NCBI GenBank assembly: GCA_958296025.1 | Contig: OY282430.1 | Coordinates: 3,524,477-3,588,476 of the forward strand | Direction: 5' to 3' | Origin: an uncultured Pseudomonadales bacterium | GTDB taxonomy: Bacteria; Pseudomonadota; Gammaproteobacteria; Pseudomonadales; Azotimanducaceae | Length of the DNA: 64,000 bases | Shown: one piece after another, positions 53,190 through 62,002 of the stretch | Layout of the letters: every line of letters starts with the position of its first letter | How positions within the stretch are numbered: the stretch's first letter is position 1 | The notes under the pieces: generated by a model | Database searches by the model: none | Seen by the model: only the letters and a program-made list of their open reading frames with translations | Told to the model about the DNA's origin: nothing | Translations under genes and position numbers: made by a program

Positions 53190-54316
53190 GCCTGCTCGGC
53201 CCGGAAGACGTCTTCCCGCTGTGCGCGGTGCTGGTTGGCCTCGCCTGGTTCGGTTTTTGGGCGGACGGCAACCGTTTGGGCAAGACCACCTCGGGCGTCC
53301 TTTGGGTAATCGTCGGCGGCGTGGCCCTCTCCAACTTCCGGGTGGTGCCCTTTGAGTCGCCGGTGTACGACTTCATCGGCGGCCATCTGGTGCCCCTGGC
53401 CATCCCGCTTTTGCTGTACAAGGCGGATTTCCGCCGCATTCTGCGGGAGAGCGGCCCGGTGATCCTCACCTTCGGCATCGCCTGCGCCGGCACCGTCACC
53501 GGCGCCATCATTGGCTTTTATCTGATCGATCTTGGCGAGATCGGGGCAAAGGCCGCCGGCGCCTACACCGGGGGTTGGACCGGCGGCGCGGTCAACTTCG
53601 TGGCGGTCGCCAAGGCGGTGGAGATGACCCCGGATGAGGTGTCCGTCGCCATCAGCGCCAACAGCGTCGTCAGCATCATGGCCCTGATGGCGTTGATAGC
53701 GCTGCCCTCCATCGCCCTCGTCAGGCGGTTCGTTCCATCGCGCATCATGGGGGAAGCGGCGCGGCAAGCGGCGGACGTCGCCGGGAACGAGCCGGATGCG
53801 CTGCGTCCGAGCCATCTGGCCGGGGCCTTGGCGCTGAGCTTCGCCATCTGCGCCCTCTCCTACGCCTTTGCGGACTGGGCCGGGCTTGGCAACTACGCCA
53901 TTCTATTCGTCACGGTATTGGCGCTCGTGGCCGCTAACGCCTTTCCGAAGGCGTTGACCCGGCTGCAAGGAGACTTCGGCCTAGGCATGATCATCATGTA
54001 CCTGTTCTTTGCCGCAGTGGGTTGCGGCACCGATGCGGTGGCGTTCCTGGATTCGGCACTGAACCTGTTCTTCTACTCGGTGGCCATTCTGGCCATCCAT
54101 TTATTGGTGGTGCTGGCCGCCGCCCGGCTGCTAAAAATCGATTTGGCCGAAGCGGTGGTGGCTGCCGGGGCCGCGTTGGTCGGCCCGGCGCCCACCGCCG
54201 CCATCGCCGCCACCCGGGGCTGGAAGGCTCTGGTCACCCCCGGGATCATGTGCGGCATATTGGGCTACGCCATCGGCACCTTCATCGGCGTCGCCGTAGC
54301 CAAGCTGCTCAACTAG
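53186..54316 (+). CDS. DUF819 family membrane protein
   Basis: The 376-residue protein has about ten membrane helices and the DUF819 (YjcL-like) motifs AYTGGWTGGAVNFVAVAKAV and AAGAALVGPAPTAAIAA. DUF819 proteins are predicted transporters with inverted repeats; the substrate is unknown. The TTG start at 53186 overlaps the SDR stop (TTGA), so the two genes form one operon, divergent from the MDR-TRAP cluster and perhaps part of the same pathway. Confidence 0.86.
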   Translation: MSLLGPEDVFPLCAVLVGLAWFGFWADGNRLGKTTSGVLWVIVGGVALSNFRVVPFESPVYDFIGGHLVPLAIPLLLYKADFRRILRESGPVILTFGIACAGTVTGAIIGFYLIDLGEIGAKAAGAYTGGWTGGAVNFVAVAKAVEMTPDEVSVAISANSVVSIMALMALIALPSIALVRRFVPSRIMGEAARQAADVAGNEPDALRPSHLAGALALSFAICALSYAFADWAGLGNYAILFVTVLALVAANAFPKALTRLQGDFGLGMIIMYLFFAAVGCGTDAVAFLDSALNLFFYSVAILAIHLLVVLAAARLLKIDLAEAVVAAGAALVGPAPTAAIAATRGWKALVTPGIMCGILGYAIGTFIGVAVAKLLN

Positions 54317-54325
54317 CGAAGCGCA

Positions 54326-54427
54326 CTAGGGTCCGCTAGCACCATCAACATCCACAGCGTGACCATTCTCGAATCGAAAGATCACCCGCCAATTGCCGGA
54401 AACCGATACCGTGTAAAAGCCTTTGCG
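54326..54427 (-). pseudogene. HigB-like toxin C-terminal remnant
   Basis: Directly after the fic stop codon and in the same frame, the minus strand reads RKGFYTVSVSGNWRVIFRFE and then NGHAVDVDGASGP before a stop. The YTV..SGNWRVIFRFENGHAVDVD pattern is the C-terminal half of HigB/RelE-family toxins. No start and no N-terminal half exist, and no higA follows. It is a fossil of a toxin-antitoxin locus fused onto the end of fic. Confidence 0.7.
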
Positions 54428-55840
54428 CTATCCCCAGGCCGTCCGCCAAGCCTCGAATTCCCGCGGCGACAGCTGCGCCCTTGCGATGTTGCCTTCGTGC
54501 AGGTTGAGCAAGTCCGTTTCGACAATTTCGATAAATTTGCGCCTATCCGTCTCCGGCAAGGCTGCCGTCGCCCGCTGGCGGATGTATGCCGCCGCAGCCA
54601 GCTTATTCATCCGCGCTTGCACCGCCTCGCGGATGGTCTGGGCGATGACGGCGCGGTGCCGCTGCCGGAACGGGTCCGGCTCGCCGAGGGACTGCCGCAC
54701 CGCGGAGTAGCGGGCGCAGGAGCGTTCGTAGGCCCAGCAGAAGACGTCGCGCAGCAGTTCCACCCGGTTGCGTTCGTAGATGCCGAGCAGGCCGTCCACA
54801 TAGGCTCGGGTCGGCACATCCACGAACGACAGGGGGCACAGGTTGTTGCGGATCAACGGCAAGTTGGCGGCCAAGCGCGACACCCGCTTGTTGACGTCCA
54901 GGAACGGCTGCAGGTACGAGAAATGCACCAGAGCGAAGAACGCCTGCTCGAAGGGGTCCGGGATGGCCGTCGCCTTGTCCAGCACTTGCCCGAAGCACTC
55001 GTCGATGAGTTGGGGAATTTCCAGCGGATGGTAGGACGATCCGCTGATTTGGACCCCGGCCCAACGCAGGCGGCCCCAAGCTCCGGAATCGGGCAGCAGG
55101 TTATCGGCCAGCAGGGCGTGCAGGTTCAAGATCGTGTAGCGGTTGAATCCGACATGCTCAGCCTCGTCCACTAGCAGATCGATCGCCGCCTTGTGGTTGA
55201 GGATCATCTGCGCTTCCGAGGCGTCCTTGCCGGCGGCGGATTCGCCCGCCTCCAGCAAACGCGCCGTTTCCAGCAAGGAGTAGGTGTTGCCCTCAAGCCG
55301 GCTGGAGTTCCAGGACAGGTCGATCAGCAAGCGCTGGTGGATTTTGCGGGCGTAAGTGTCGGCCATGCTTTCGCGGTCCGGCGAGTTCCCCAGTTCCAAA
55401 AGGTGGCTGCGGACTTCCTCAGGCAAGTACCAAGTCAAGCCGGGAACGTAGTCCTCCAGGAACGCCCGGTTGTAGCTCACCGGCGGGCGCTGCTGAATGG
55501 GGGCGCGTACCAACCGCCCAACCGCCTCCCCCTGCGCGGACATTGGAATGGAATAATGAAAAACCGCCCTGTCACCGCGACTGACATTTGACCCGAACCT
55601 CCAGACGAGGGGGTGCGGCGCGGATGGCGCGGGAGGAGTGCGGTATAGCACACCCTGCCCGCGCCCCTCCCTCACCAAGCGCCCTTGGGCCACCAATGCA
55701 ACGAGGCGGCGCTGCAAAGTACGCCGAGGCACAACTTCCCCAAGCGCCTCGCCAATGCGGCTTACCGACCCGCCATTAGGCAGCCGGGCCACGGCGTTGA
55801 CGACAGCCTCGAACTCCGCTTCTGGAACCTGCTTGGGCAT
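54428..55840 (-). CDS. Fic-domain protein with altered catalytic motif
   Basis: The 470-residue protein has an N-terminal winged-helix-like region (LGEVVPRRTLQRRLVALVAQ), the inhibitory-helix type motif WNSSRLEGNTYSL (SxxxEGN) and a Fic core. The usual HPFxDGNGRxxR reads QPFLDVNKRVSRL here, so the catalytic His is Gln and the GNGR loop is VNKR. AMP transfer is therefore doubtful; another nucleotide activity or binding role is possible. The ATG at 55840 has GGGAAG directly next to it. A palindrome-bearing repeat lies just upstream. The stop codon is immediately followed in frame by a higB remnant, so the C-terminus may be truncated. Confidence 0.83.
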   Translation of the reverse strand: MPKQVPEAEFEAVVNAVARLPNGGSVSRIGEALGEVVPRRTLQRRLVALVAQGRLVREGRGQGVLYRTPPAPSAPHPLVWRFGSNVSRGDRAVFHYSIPMSAQGEAVGRLVRAPIQQRPPVSYNRAFLEDYVPGLTWYLPEEVRSHLLELGNSPDRESMADTYARKIHQRLLIDLSWNSSRLEGNTYSLLETARLLEAGESAAGKDASEAQMILNHKAAIDLLVDEAEHVGFNRYTILNLHALLADNLLPDSGAWGRLRWAGVQISGSSYHPLEIPQLIDECFGQVLDKATAIPDPFEQAFFALVHFSYLQPFLDVNKRVSRLAANLPLIRNNLCPLSFVDVPTRAYVDGLLGIYERNRVELLRDVFCWAYERSCARYSAVRQSLGEPDPFRQRHRAVIAQTIREAVQARMNKLAAAAYIRQRATAALPETDRRKFIEIVETDLLNLHEGNIARAQLSPREFEAWRTAWG

Positions 55841-55847
55841 CTTCCCG

Positions 55848-55906
55848 ATTTATCTGGCGCGATAGGGGCGTATCGTGCCACATAAAGGCATGGATGTGGC
55901 GCGAAG
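55848..55906 (+). repeat. shared 60-bp element with palindrome, left copy
   Basis: TTTATCTGGCGCGAT, then GCGTATCGTGCCAC, AAAGGCATGGATGTGGCGCG. It contains the dyad TGGCGCGATA-N6-TATCGTGCCA (55854-55879; 9 of 10 pair). A close copy lies at 63679-63736, also just upstream (minus strand) of a gene. Confidence 0.75.
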
Positions 55907-56092
55907 GAGGCTGGTTCGCCTCGAATCCAAGGACTAAAGGTGCCTTCTGAGCGCCGGGCGCCACGCATAAGTCGCCGGTTCCACGCTCCCCAGCCACTTT
56001 GACGAGGCCTGGCATTCGGCAAAAATAGGTCTGAGGTTGGCCCGTAAATAGGCTGGGCACCTTCACTTGCCGCTTGGGGATACAATGAACGC

Positions 56093-56637
56093 ATGGCTTC
56101 CACAGACTCGGCTAACCGTCTTGCCGCACTGTCCTTGCTCCACGCCGCGGTTGGTGATCCTGGCGCAACTTCCGCCCCGACTATCAGCGGCTCCGCAACG
56201 TCGTGCGCCGCGTTCCCCGCGGCACGCCGGTCCTAGCGACGACGGCCACCGCCAACGACCGCGTTGTGCAAGATGTCAGCAAGCAGCTTGGCGACGTGCG
56301 CCTGCAGCGTGGCCGGCTGATGCTTTTTCTAGCCAACGCCTTGGACGACCCGTATGCGGAAACGTGCGGCAAGTGTGCCTCATGCCTAGGCTATCCGGTT
56401 GTGGGGAAGATTCGGCAGAACGAACCCCAGAAGCACCAACAAAACCGGTACCATCAGTGCTCCAATCTCGACGGAGTGTTCGCAGTTATTGAAGAAGTGC
56501 GAACTGGCCCGGTGCTGCTGTTGGATGACGTAGTGGATTCTGGCTGGACCTTAGCCGTTATAGCTGCATTGCTTAGGGAGGCCGGCTGCAGCACAGTGTA
56601 TCCCGCTGCCTTGGCAAGCTCGGCACCGGGAAACTAA
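56093..56637 (+). pseudogene. decayed PsyrT/RqlH-type RecQ-like helicase with PRTase domain
   Basis: Several fragments of one large gene remain in order. From ATG 56093: ANRLAALSLLHAAVGDP, an RqlH-like N-terminus. Then, in another frame from about 56163: WRNFRPDYQRLRNVVRRVPR and VLATTATANDRVVQDVSKQL, the RecQ helicase motif IV area. Then RLMLFLANALDDPYAETCGK and CASCLG, the RecQ zinc-binding region. Last, GPVLLLDDVVDSGWTLAVIA and LLREAG, the phosphoribosyltransferase-like end. At least two large internal deletions and one frameshift are needed, so no active helicase is made. The 3' end is four bases from the DprA-like gene, the normal partner. Confidence 0.78.
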
Positions 56638-56641
56638 AGCA

Positions 56642-57673
56642 ATGAACGAACAAGCACAAAGCGTGGTGTTGCTGACCGCCGTGCTGGGCAAGCATGCACC
56701 GCACGGCCCAAAGCCGCTGTCCATCGGTGAATGGGCCGAATTTGCACGGATGCTGCATGGCCGCGGCCTGAACCCCGCGCAACTGCTCCGAGGCGACATT
56801 GATGCGCTGATGGCCGATTGGCAGCATCCAGCCATCACGGCTGACCGCATCCAGCGCCTTTTGGACCGGGGAACTGCCCTTGGTTTGTGCCAAGAGCGAT
56901 GGGAGCGGGCTGGTCTGTGGCTGCTCGTTCGCTCGGACCCAGACTATCCGCGAAAACTCAAGCGGCATTTGGAATGGAAGTCGCCGCCCTTGCTGTTCGG
57001 TTGTGGAAACCGAAAACTACTGGGCCAACGAGGGTTGGCAGTGGTTGGTTCCCGCAATGCCTCAGAAGCCGACCTTGCCGCTGCCGCCCAGTTAGGAAGA
57101 GAGGCGGCAACAGCGGACTGCTCCGTCATTTCAGGTGGCGCGCGCGGCGTGGACGAAGCCGCTATGTTAGCGGGTCTGCGAACGGAAGGAACAGCTATCG
57201 GGGTTCTGGCTAATGGTCTGCAACGCGCTGCCACCTCCCGCATGTATCGGCAAGCGCTGCAACGTGGCGACTTGGCGCTGATTTCGCCCTTCGCGCCGGA
57301 GGCCGGTTTTCATGCCGGCAACGCCATGGCCCGCAATCGCTACATATACTGCCTTGCGGCCAGCGCCGTGGTTGTGGCCAGCAAAAAGAACGGAGGGGGG
57401 ACATGGCGGGGAGCGGTCGAGAACCTTGAACATGGCTGGGTGCCGATGTGGGTCCATAAAAGCGGCGCGTCGCACACCGGAAACAGTGCTCTCGTGGAGA
57501 GCGGCGCAAAGTGGTTGCCCATCGGAGACAGGTCCATGCTGTTCTCGGGCGATAAGGGACATGACGCGAGGGTGACAGTGGCCGGTGCGCCATCAACGAG
57601 CGTGGGTCGGGGGGCGCAGACTGAACCGCCAACCCACGAGTGGGCTGATAGGCAACTTCCGCTCCAGATCTAA
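56642..57673 (+). CDS. DprA-like antitoxin partner (PsyrA/RqlI type)
   Basis: The 343-residue protein has a DprA/Smf-like Rossmann core: LAVVGSRNASEADLAAAAQL, SVISGGARGVDEAAMLAG, IGVLANGLQ and AGNAMARNRYIYCLAASAVV. Together with its position after the helicase-PRTase remnant, this points to PsyrA/RqlI, which restrains the RecQ-like toxin in the PsyrTA/RqlHI system of E. coli and others. It is complete although its partner is ruined. A housekeeping DprA is less likely because the N-terminus (QAQSVVLLTAVLGKHAPHGP) and the context differ. The tail after residue 310 is low-complexity. Confidence 0.82.
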   Translation: MNEQAQSVVLLTAVLGKHAPHGPKPLSIGEWAEFARMLHGRGLNPAQLLRGDIDALMADWQHPAITADRIQRLLDRGTALGLCQERWERAGLWLLVRSDPDYPRKLKRHLEWKSPPLLFGCGNRKLLGQRGLAVVGSRNASEADLAAAAQLGREAATADCSVISGGARGVDEAAMLAGLRTEGTAIGVLANGLQRAATSRMYRQALQRGDLALISPFAPEAGFHAGNAMARNRYIYCLAASAVVVASKKNGGGTWRGAVENLEHGWVPMWVHKSGASHTGNSALVESGAKWLPIGDRSMLFSGDKGHDARVTVAGAPSTSVGRGAQTEPPTHEWADRQLPLQI

Positions 57674-57709
57674 AACGAGACGGCGGAAGTCGTTCACTTG
57701 GTCATCGCC

Positions 57710-60700
57710 ATGACGAACAATAAACTGACAACCGCGGTTGAAGCCTATTTCGCGGATTTGCGGCGGGTGCGGTCCAGCGGTGGCGGCACCGACGAGCGCT
57801 CCAGCTACGGGCCGTTGACGAACCTGCTGAACGCCGTGGGCGCGACTCTGCAGCCGAAGGTGTTCTGCGTGGCGGAGCTGGCCGACCAAGGCGCCGGCCA
57901 TCCCGACTTCGGTCTTTACACCGCAAAGCAAGTGCAGAAGGGCCGGCCGCGTCACGGGCAGGCGCCGGAGCGCGGCGTAGTGGAGGTCAAGCCGCCGCAG
58001 GAGGACGCCCAAGATCTGATCGCCGGCGAGCAGGTGGGCCGTTATCTGGCCCACTACGGCTTGGTGTTGGCGACCAATCTGCGGGAGTTCGCCTTGGTTG
58101 GGCCGGGGCCGGGCGGCGCTCCGTTGGAGACCTTCCACTTGGCGGACAGCGCCGAGGACTTCGACCAGCGGCTGCAAAAGCCTAGGGCCTTCGCCCTTGC
58201 GGTTGGCGCTGGTTTGGGCGAATACCTGAGCCGGGCATTGTCCCACCGTGCGCAGATCGTTGAGCCGAAGGACTTGGCTTGGCTGCTCGCCTCCTATGCG
58301 CGGGACGGCCTTGCGCGGGTGCAGTCGAGCGGCGATTCGCCGGCGCTGGCGGCGCTGCGGACTGCATTGGAGGAGGCCCTGGGGGTGCGCTTTGAAGGTG
58401 AGCGCGGCGCCCGCTTCTTCCAATCCACCCTCGTGCAGACCTTGTTCTACGGGGTCTTCTCCGCTTGGGTGCTTTGGTCCCGGCAAAACCCCGCGCCAAC
58501 CGGCCCCTTCAACTGGCGCGAGGCTGTCTGGCACCTGCGGGCGCCGGTGCTGCGGGCGCTGTTCCAGCAGCTTTCCGACCCGGGCCGCCTGCAGCCCCTC
58601 AATCTAGTCGAAGTGCTGGACTGGACGGCCGCCGCGTTGGACCGCGTCAACCGCAACGCCTTCTTCGCCCGCTTTGACGAGGGCGAGGCGGTGCCCTACT
58701 TTTACGAGCCGTTCCTTGAAGCCTTCGACCCCGGCCTGCGCAAGCAGTTGGGCGTTTGGTACACGCCTAGGGAAGTGGTGCGCTACATGGTGGCCCGTGT
58801 GGACTTAGCGCTGCAGCAGGACTTGGGCATCGCCGACGGGCTGGCGGCGGACAACGTTTATGTGCTGGACCCCTGCTGCGGCACCGGTGCCTATCTGGCC
58901 GAGGTGCTGCGCCGCATCGCCGCCAACTTGGAGGGCAAGGGGCTGGGCGCCTTGGCCGGGGCGCGGGTCAAGCAGGCGGCGCTGCGACGGGTGTTCGGCT
59001 TCGAGATCATGCCAGCGCCCTTCGCCGTGGCGCACCTGCAAGTGGGCCTGACCTTGCAGGCGCTGGATGCGCCCTTGGCGGATGGGGGACCAGGCGGGGC
59101 CGGGGAGGAGCGGCCCGGCGTTTTCCTCACCAACGCGCTGACTGGCTGGGAGCCGAGAGCGAACAAGCCGTTGCCGTTCCCGGAGCTGGAGGAGGAGCGC
59201 GATCGCGCCGAGCGGGTGAAGCGGGAGGCACCCATCCTCGTAATTCTCGGCAACCCGCCCTACAACGGCTTCGCCGGCATGGCGGTGGACGAGGAGCGGG
59301 AGCTGTCAGACGCCTACCGCACCACCAGGCAGGCGCGTCGCCCGGAGGGGCAGGGCCTGAACGATCTCTACGTCCGTTTCTTCCGCATGGCGGAACGACG
59401 CATCGCCGAGAAGACCGGGCAGGGGGTGGTTTGCTTCATCTCCAATTATTCCTGGCTGGACGGGCTGTCCTTCACCGGGATGCGGGAGCGGTACTTGGAG
59501 GCGTTTGACAGAGTGCGCATCGACTGCCTGAACGGCGACAAGTACAAGACCGGCAAGGTTGCACCAGATGGCTCGCCGGACCCCAGCATCTTCTCCACGG
59601 AAGGCGACCCGGTTGGCATCCAAGTGGGCACGGCCATCGCCACCTTAGTGCGGAGGGCCGACCACAGGCCGGTTGCGACCGTTGGGTTTCGGCATCTGTG
59701 GGGGCAGACAAAGCGCGAGGGACTGCTGGAAACGGCGGAAGCGGAGCCGGACAGGATCTATGAACGCTTTGCTCCGAACCTGCCCCTTGGCCTTCCGTTT
59801 GCGCCAACGGCGGTGAGCAAAGACTGGTTCGATTGGCCGGCGCTGCCGGACTTGTTCCCGGTTTCGTTCCCCGGCGTCAAGACCAGCCGGGACGGCTTTC
59901 TGGTGGACATCGATCTTGACCGCCTCAAAGCGCGGGTGGCCGACTACTTCAACCCCAACTTAAGCCATGAGGAGATCGCCCGGCGTTACCCCAGCGCCAT
60001 GCGCAGCACCGCCCGGTTCAACGCCCACGCCGTGCGCGAGACCCTGCTGGCCCGCGGCGGGCCAAACGAAGATGGCTTCGTCCGCTACGCCTACAGGCCG
60101 TTTGACAACAGGTGGCTCTATTGGGAGGCGGACACCAAGCTGCTGGACGAAAAGCGCACCGACTATCGGCCGCATGTATTCGAGGGAAATTTGTGGCTCG
60201 AAGCGCGTGAGCGAGAAGCGAAGGAGCACTTTGTTCGCGGCACATTGGTTCGGAATTTCGCGGACAACTTCGGCAACGGCCTGTCGAGCTTCTTTCCAAT
60301 CTGGCTACGGTTGAGAGATGGCACCATCGCACTTGAGGAAAACGCCGCACAACCGCAACCCAATCCAAAAGCCGAGAGCGACCAAGCACCACGGCCCGAT
60401 GAAAGTGGGCAAGGTCGTCCCTCGCAACGTCAACCCAAGCAAGCAGCCGAGAGCCGCCAAGAATCATGGGTGCATGGAAGCGCGGACAGCGCTGCCCACC
60501 GCCAAGCCAACCTGAATGCGGGAAGCCCCCAAGAACAACGGCTGCATCAAGGCGACGACAACGGCATACCGAAGCAGCCCAATCTGTCGGGCGCCGCCCG
60601 GCAATACCTCGAGCGCCTCGGCATGACCGTCGAGGACTTGTTCCACCACGTTCTCGCCACCCTCCACGACCCCGCCTATCGTCAAGCCAACGCCGGGGCG

Positions 60701-61492
60701 CTGCGCATGGAGTGGCCGCGCATCCCCCTCCCCGGCTGGCCCGACGACAATGGTGACGATGGAATCCAAGCGCCCACAGCGTCACCAGCTTCCTCCATTG
60801 ACCCACCTAGTGCCGCTAGCGCGGATGCCGCATCCGTTGACCCGTCTGGTGCGGCCAACGCCGGTGCCGCTGCACTATCCCAAGCCACAACTTCTTCCCA
60901 GCCTCCGCAGCGCGTGGACATCGCCGATGCAGCCGCTGCATTGGCCCGGTCAGCGGCGCGGGGCCGCCAACTGGCCGCCTTGCTGGACCCCGACACGCCC
61001 GTTCCCGGCGTCACCCAAGCCCCGCTGCGCCCAGAGCTCGCCGCCATCGCCGTTCCCGCCACCAAGGACGGCCGCAACATGACCGGAGAGGACTTCGCCC
61101 TCACCGCCGGCTGGGGCCACTTCGGAACGGGCCGCGCCGTCATGCCCGGCCAAGGCCGCGCTCAAGAACGGCCCTATGCCGCCGAAGAACACGCTGCCTT
61201 GGACAATGCGGCGACCGCATTTGGCGAGCCCACCTTCGACATCCACCTAAACGACCGCGCCTACTGGCGCAACGTCCCCGCCGCCGTCTGGAGCTACAAG
61301 CTGGGCGGCTACCAAGTCCTCAAGAAATGGCTTTCCTACCGCGAGCGCAGCATCCTGCAACGCCCTCTCCTGCCCGAAGAAGTCCACCACTTCACCGACA
61401 CCGCCCGGAGAATCTGCGCTATACTGATTAGCCGAAGCAAAGGTTATTCTAACGAGTTGGCGTCGCCCAGAAGGTCGGCCATGCCGCTTTAG
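57710..61492 (+). CDS. single-chain restriction-methylation enzyme (type IIG / ISP-like)
   Basis: The 1260-residue protein combines a nuclease-like N-terminus (GHPDFGLY...RGVVEVKPP, a PD-(D/E)xK pattern), a helical connector, an N6-adenine methyltransferase (motif I DPCCGTGAYLAEVL near residue 385, motif IV ILGNPPYNGF near 520) and the type-ISP-like specificity C-terminus (AYWRNVPAAVWSYKLGGYQV, KKWLSYRERSIL). There is no helicase, so it is closer to type IIG than to LlaBIII-type ISP. Residues about 885-960 are a hydrophilic insert coded by 75-bp repeats. The normal AAIL ending is followed by a short foreign tail. ATG 57710 is preferred to the TTG at 57698. Confidence 0.88.
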   Translation: MTNNKLTTAVEAYFADLRRVRSSGGGTDERSSYGPLTNLLNAVGATLQPKVFCVAELADQGAGHPDFGLYTAKQVQKGRPRHGQAPERGVVEVKPPQEDAQDLIAGEQVGRYLAHYGLVLATNLREFALVGPGPGGAPLETFHLADSAEDFDQRLQKPRAFALAVGAGLGEYLSRALSHRAQIVEPKDLAWLLASYARDGLARVQSSGDSPALAALRTALEEALGVRFEGERGARFFQSTLVQTLFYGVFSAWVLWSRQNPAPTGPFNWREAVWHLRAPVLRALFQQLSDPGRLQPLNLVEVLDWTAAALDRVNRNAFFARFDEGEAVPYFYEPFLEAFDPGLRKQLGVWYTPREVVRYMVARVDLALQQDLGIADGLAADNVYVLDPCCGTGAYLAEVLRRIAANLEGKGLGALAGARVKQAALRRVFGFEIMPAPFAVAHLQVGLTLQALDAPLADGGPGGAGEERPGVFLTNALTGWEPRANKPLPFPELEEERDRAERVKREAPILVILGNPPYNGFAGMAVDEERELSDAYRTTRQARRPEGQGLNDLYVRFFRMAERRIAEKTGQGVVCFISNYSWLDGLSFTGMRERYLEAFDRVRIDCLNGDKYKTGKVAPDGSPDPSIFSTEGDPVGIQVGTAIATLVRRADHRPVATVGFRHLWGQTKREGLLETAEAEPDRIYERFAPNLPLGLPFAPTAVSKDWFDWPALPDLFPVSFPGVKTSRDGFLVDIDLDRLKARVADYFNPNLSHEEIARRYPSAMRSTARFNAHAVRETLLARGGPNEDGFVRYAYRPFDNRWLYWEADTKLLDEKRTDYRPHVFEGNLWLEAREREAKEHFVRGTLVRNFADNFGNGLSSFFPIWLRLRDGTIALEENAAQPQPNPKAESDQAPRPDESGQGRPSQRQPKQAAESRQESWVHGSADSAAHRQANLNAGSPQEQRLHQGDDNGIPKQPNLSGAARQYLERLGMTVEDLFHHVLATLHDPAYRQANAGALRMEWPRIPLPGWPDDNGDDGIQAPTASPASSIDPPSAASADAASVDPSGAANAGAAALSQATTSSQPPQRVDIADAAAALARSAARGRQLAALLDPDTPVPGVTQAPLRPELAAIAVPATKDGRNMTGEDFALTAGWGHFGTGRAVMPGQGRAQERPYAAEEHAALDNAATAFGEPTFDIHLNDRAYWRNVPAAVWSYKLGGYQVLKKWLSYRERSILQRPLLPEEVHHFTDTARRICAILISRSKGYSNELASPRRSAMPL
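60364..60545 (+). repeat. imperfect 72-75-bp tandem repeats in the restriction gene
   Basis: Two and a half diverged copies with GCCGAGAGC(G/C)(A/C)CCAAG at 60371 and 60446 and a third CCCCCAAGAA at 60526. Spacings of 75 and 72 keep the frame. They code for a Gln/Ser/Ala/Pro-rich linker within the specificity half. Confidence 0.6.
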
Positions 61493-61537
61493 GCGCTATT
61501 CAACACTCCAAACAAAGCTTGAAGAGACCTGCAAATC

Positions 61538-62002
61538 ATGCAAAAGAGGGAACGCATCATAGCCACGATATTCATTCTGGCAGGAGTTGGGACGTCGTTG
61601 TCTTTTGGCTACATTTCAACTGAGCGTTCTTTAACCGGCCTAGAAGGGGTGGTCTTTCAGATTATGATACTTCTATTTGGCCTTTTTGGTTCGTATTGGT
61701 TTGGAAAGCAGTCTGTAACAGATGGCGCAAGGGAGTTGATTAGGCCCCATGCAAGATCGTCTTTTCGGCGTCTTCTTTCCTTGTATCGCAGCCTTAGCAG
61801 GCAAATGAACATCATGGCGAATTGCAATACACCCGACGAATATCCAACGGCATTTGCCTCGCTTAAGGCAATCGTTCACGAGCAGATCGACACGGCGGAT
61901 GATGCGCTGGAGGATTGGGAGGATCTTGTGCCCGATGAGGTGAAGGAGCTACGTAGCGGAATTTCAGCCAAACAGCTAGAGGAGATTGAAGGTGGCTACT
62001 GA
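61538..62002 (+). CDS. two-helix membrane protein of an unrecognised module
   Basis: The 154-residue protein has two membrane helices close together (IIATIFILAGVGTSLSFGYI and VVFQIMILLFGLFGSYWFG) and a soluble helical tail (FRRLLSLYRSLSRQ, then IVHEQIDTADDALEDWEDLV). Its DNA is clearly more AT-rich than the flanking restriction gene. I do not recognise the family. The next gene starts inside its 3' end, so the two are a transcription unit. The position between a restriction enzyme and a DUF4143 ATPase suggests a conflict-related role, but this is inference. Confidence 0.68.
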   Translation: MQKRERIIATIFILAGVGTSLSFGYISTERSLTGLEGVVFQIMILLFGLFGSYWFGKQSVTDGARELIRPHARSSFRRLLSLYRSLSRQMNIMANCNTPDEYPTAFASLKAIVHEQIDTADDALEDWEDLVPDEVKELRSGISAKQLEEIEGGY

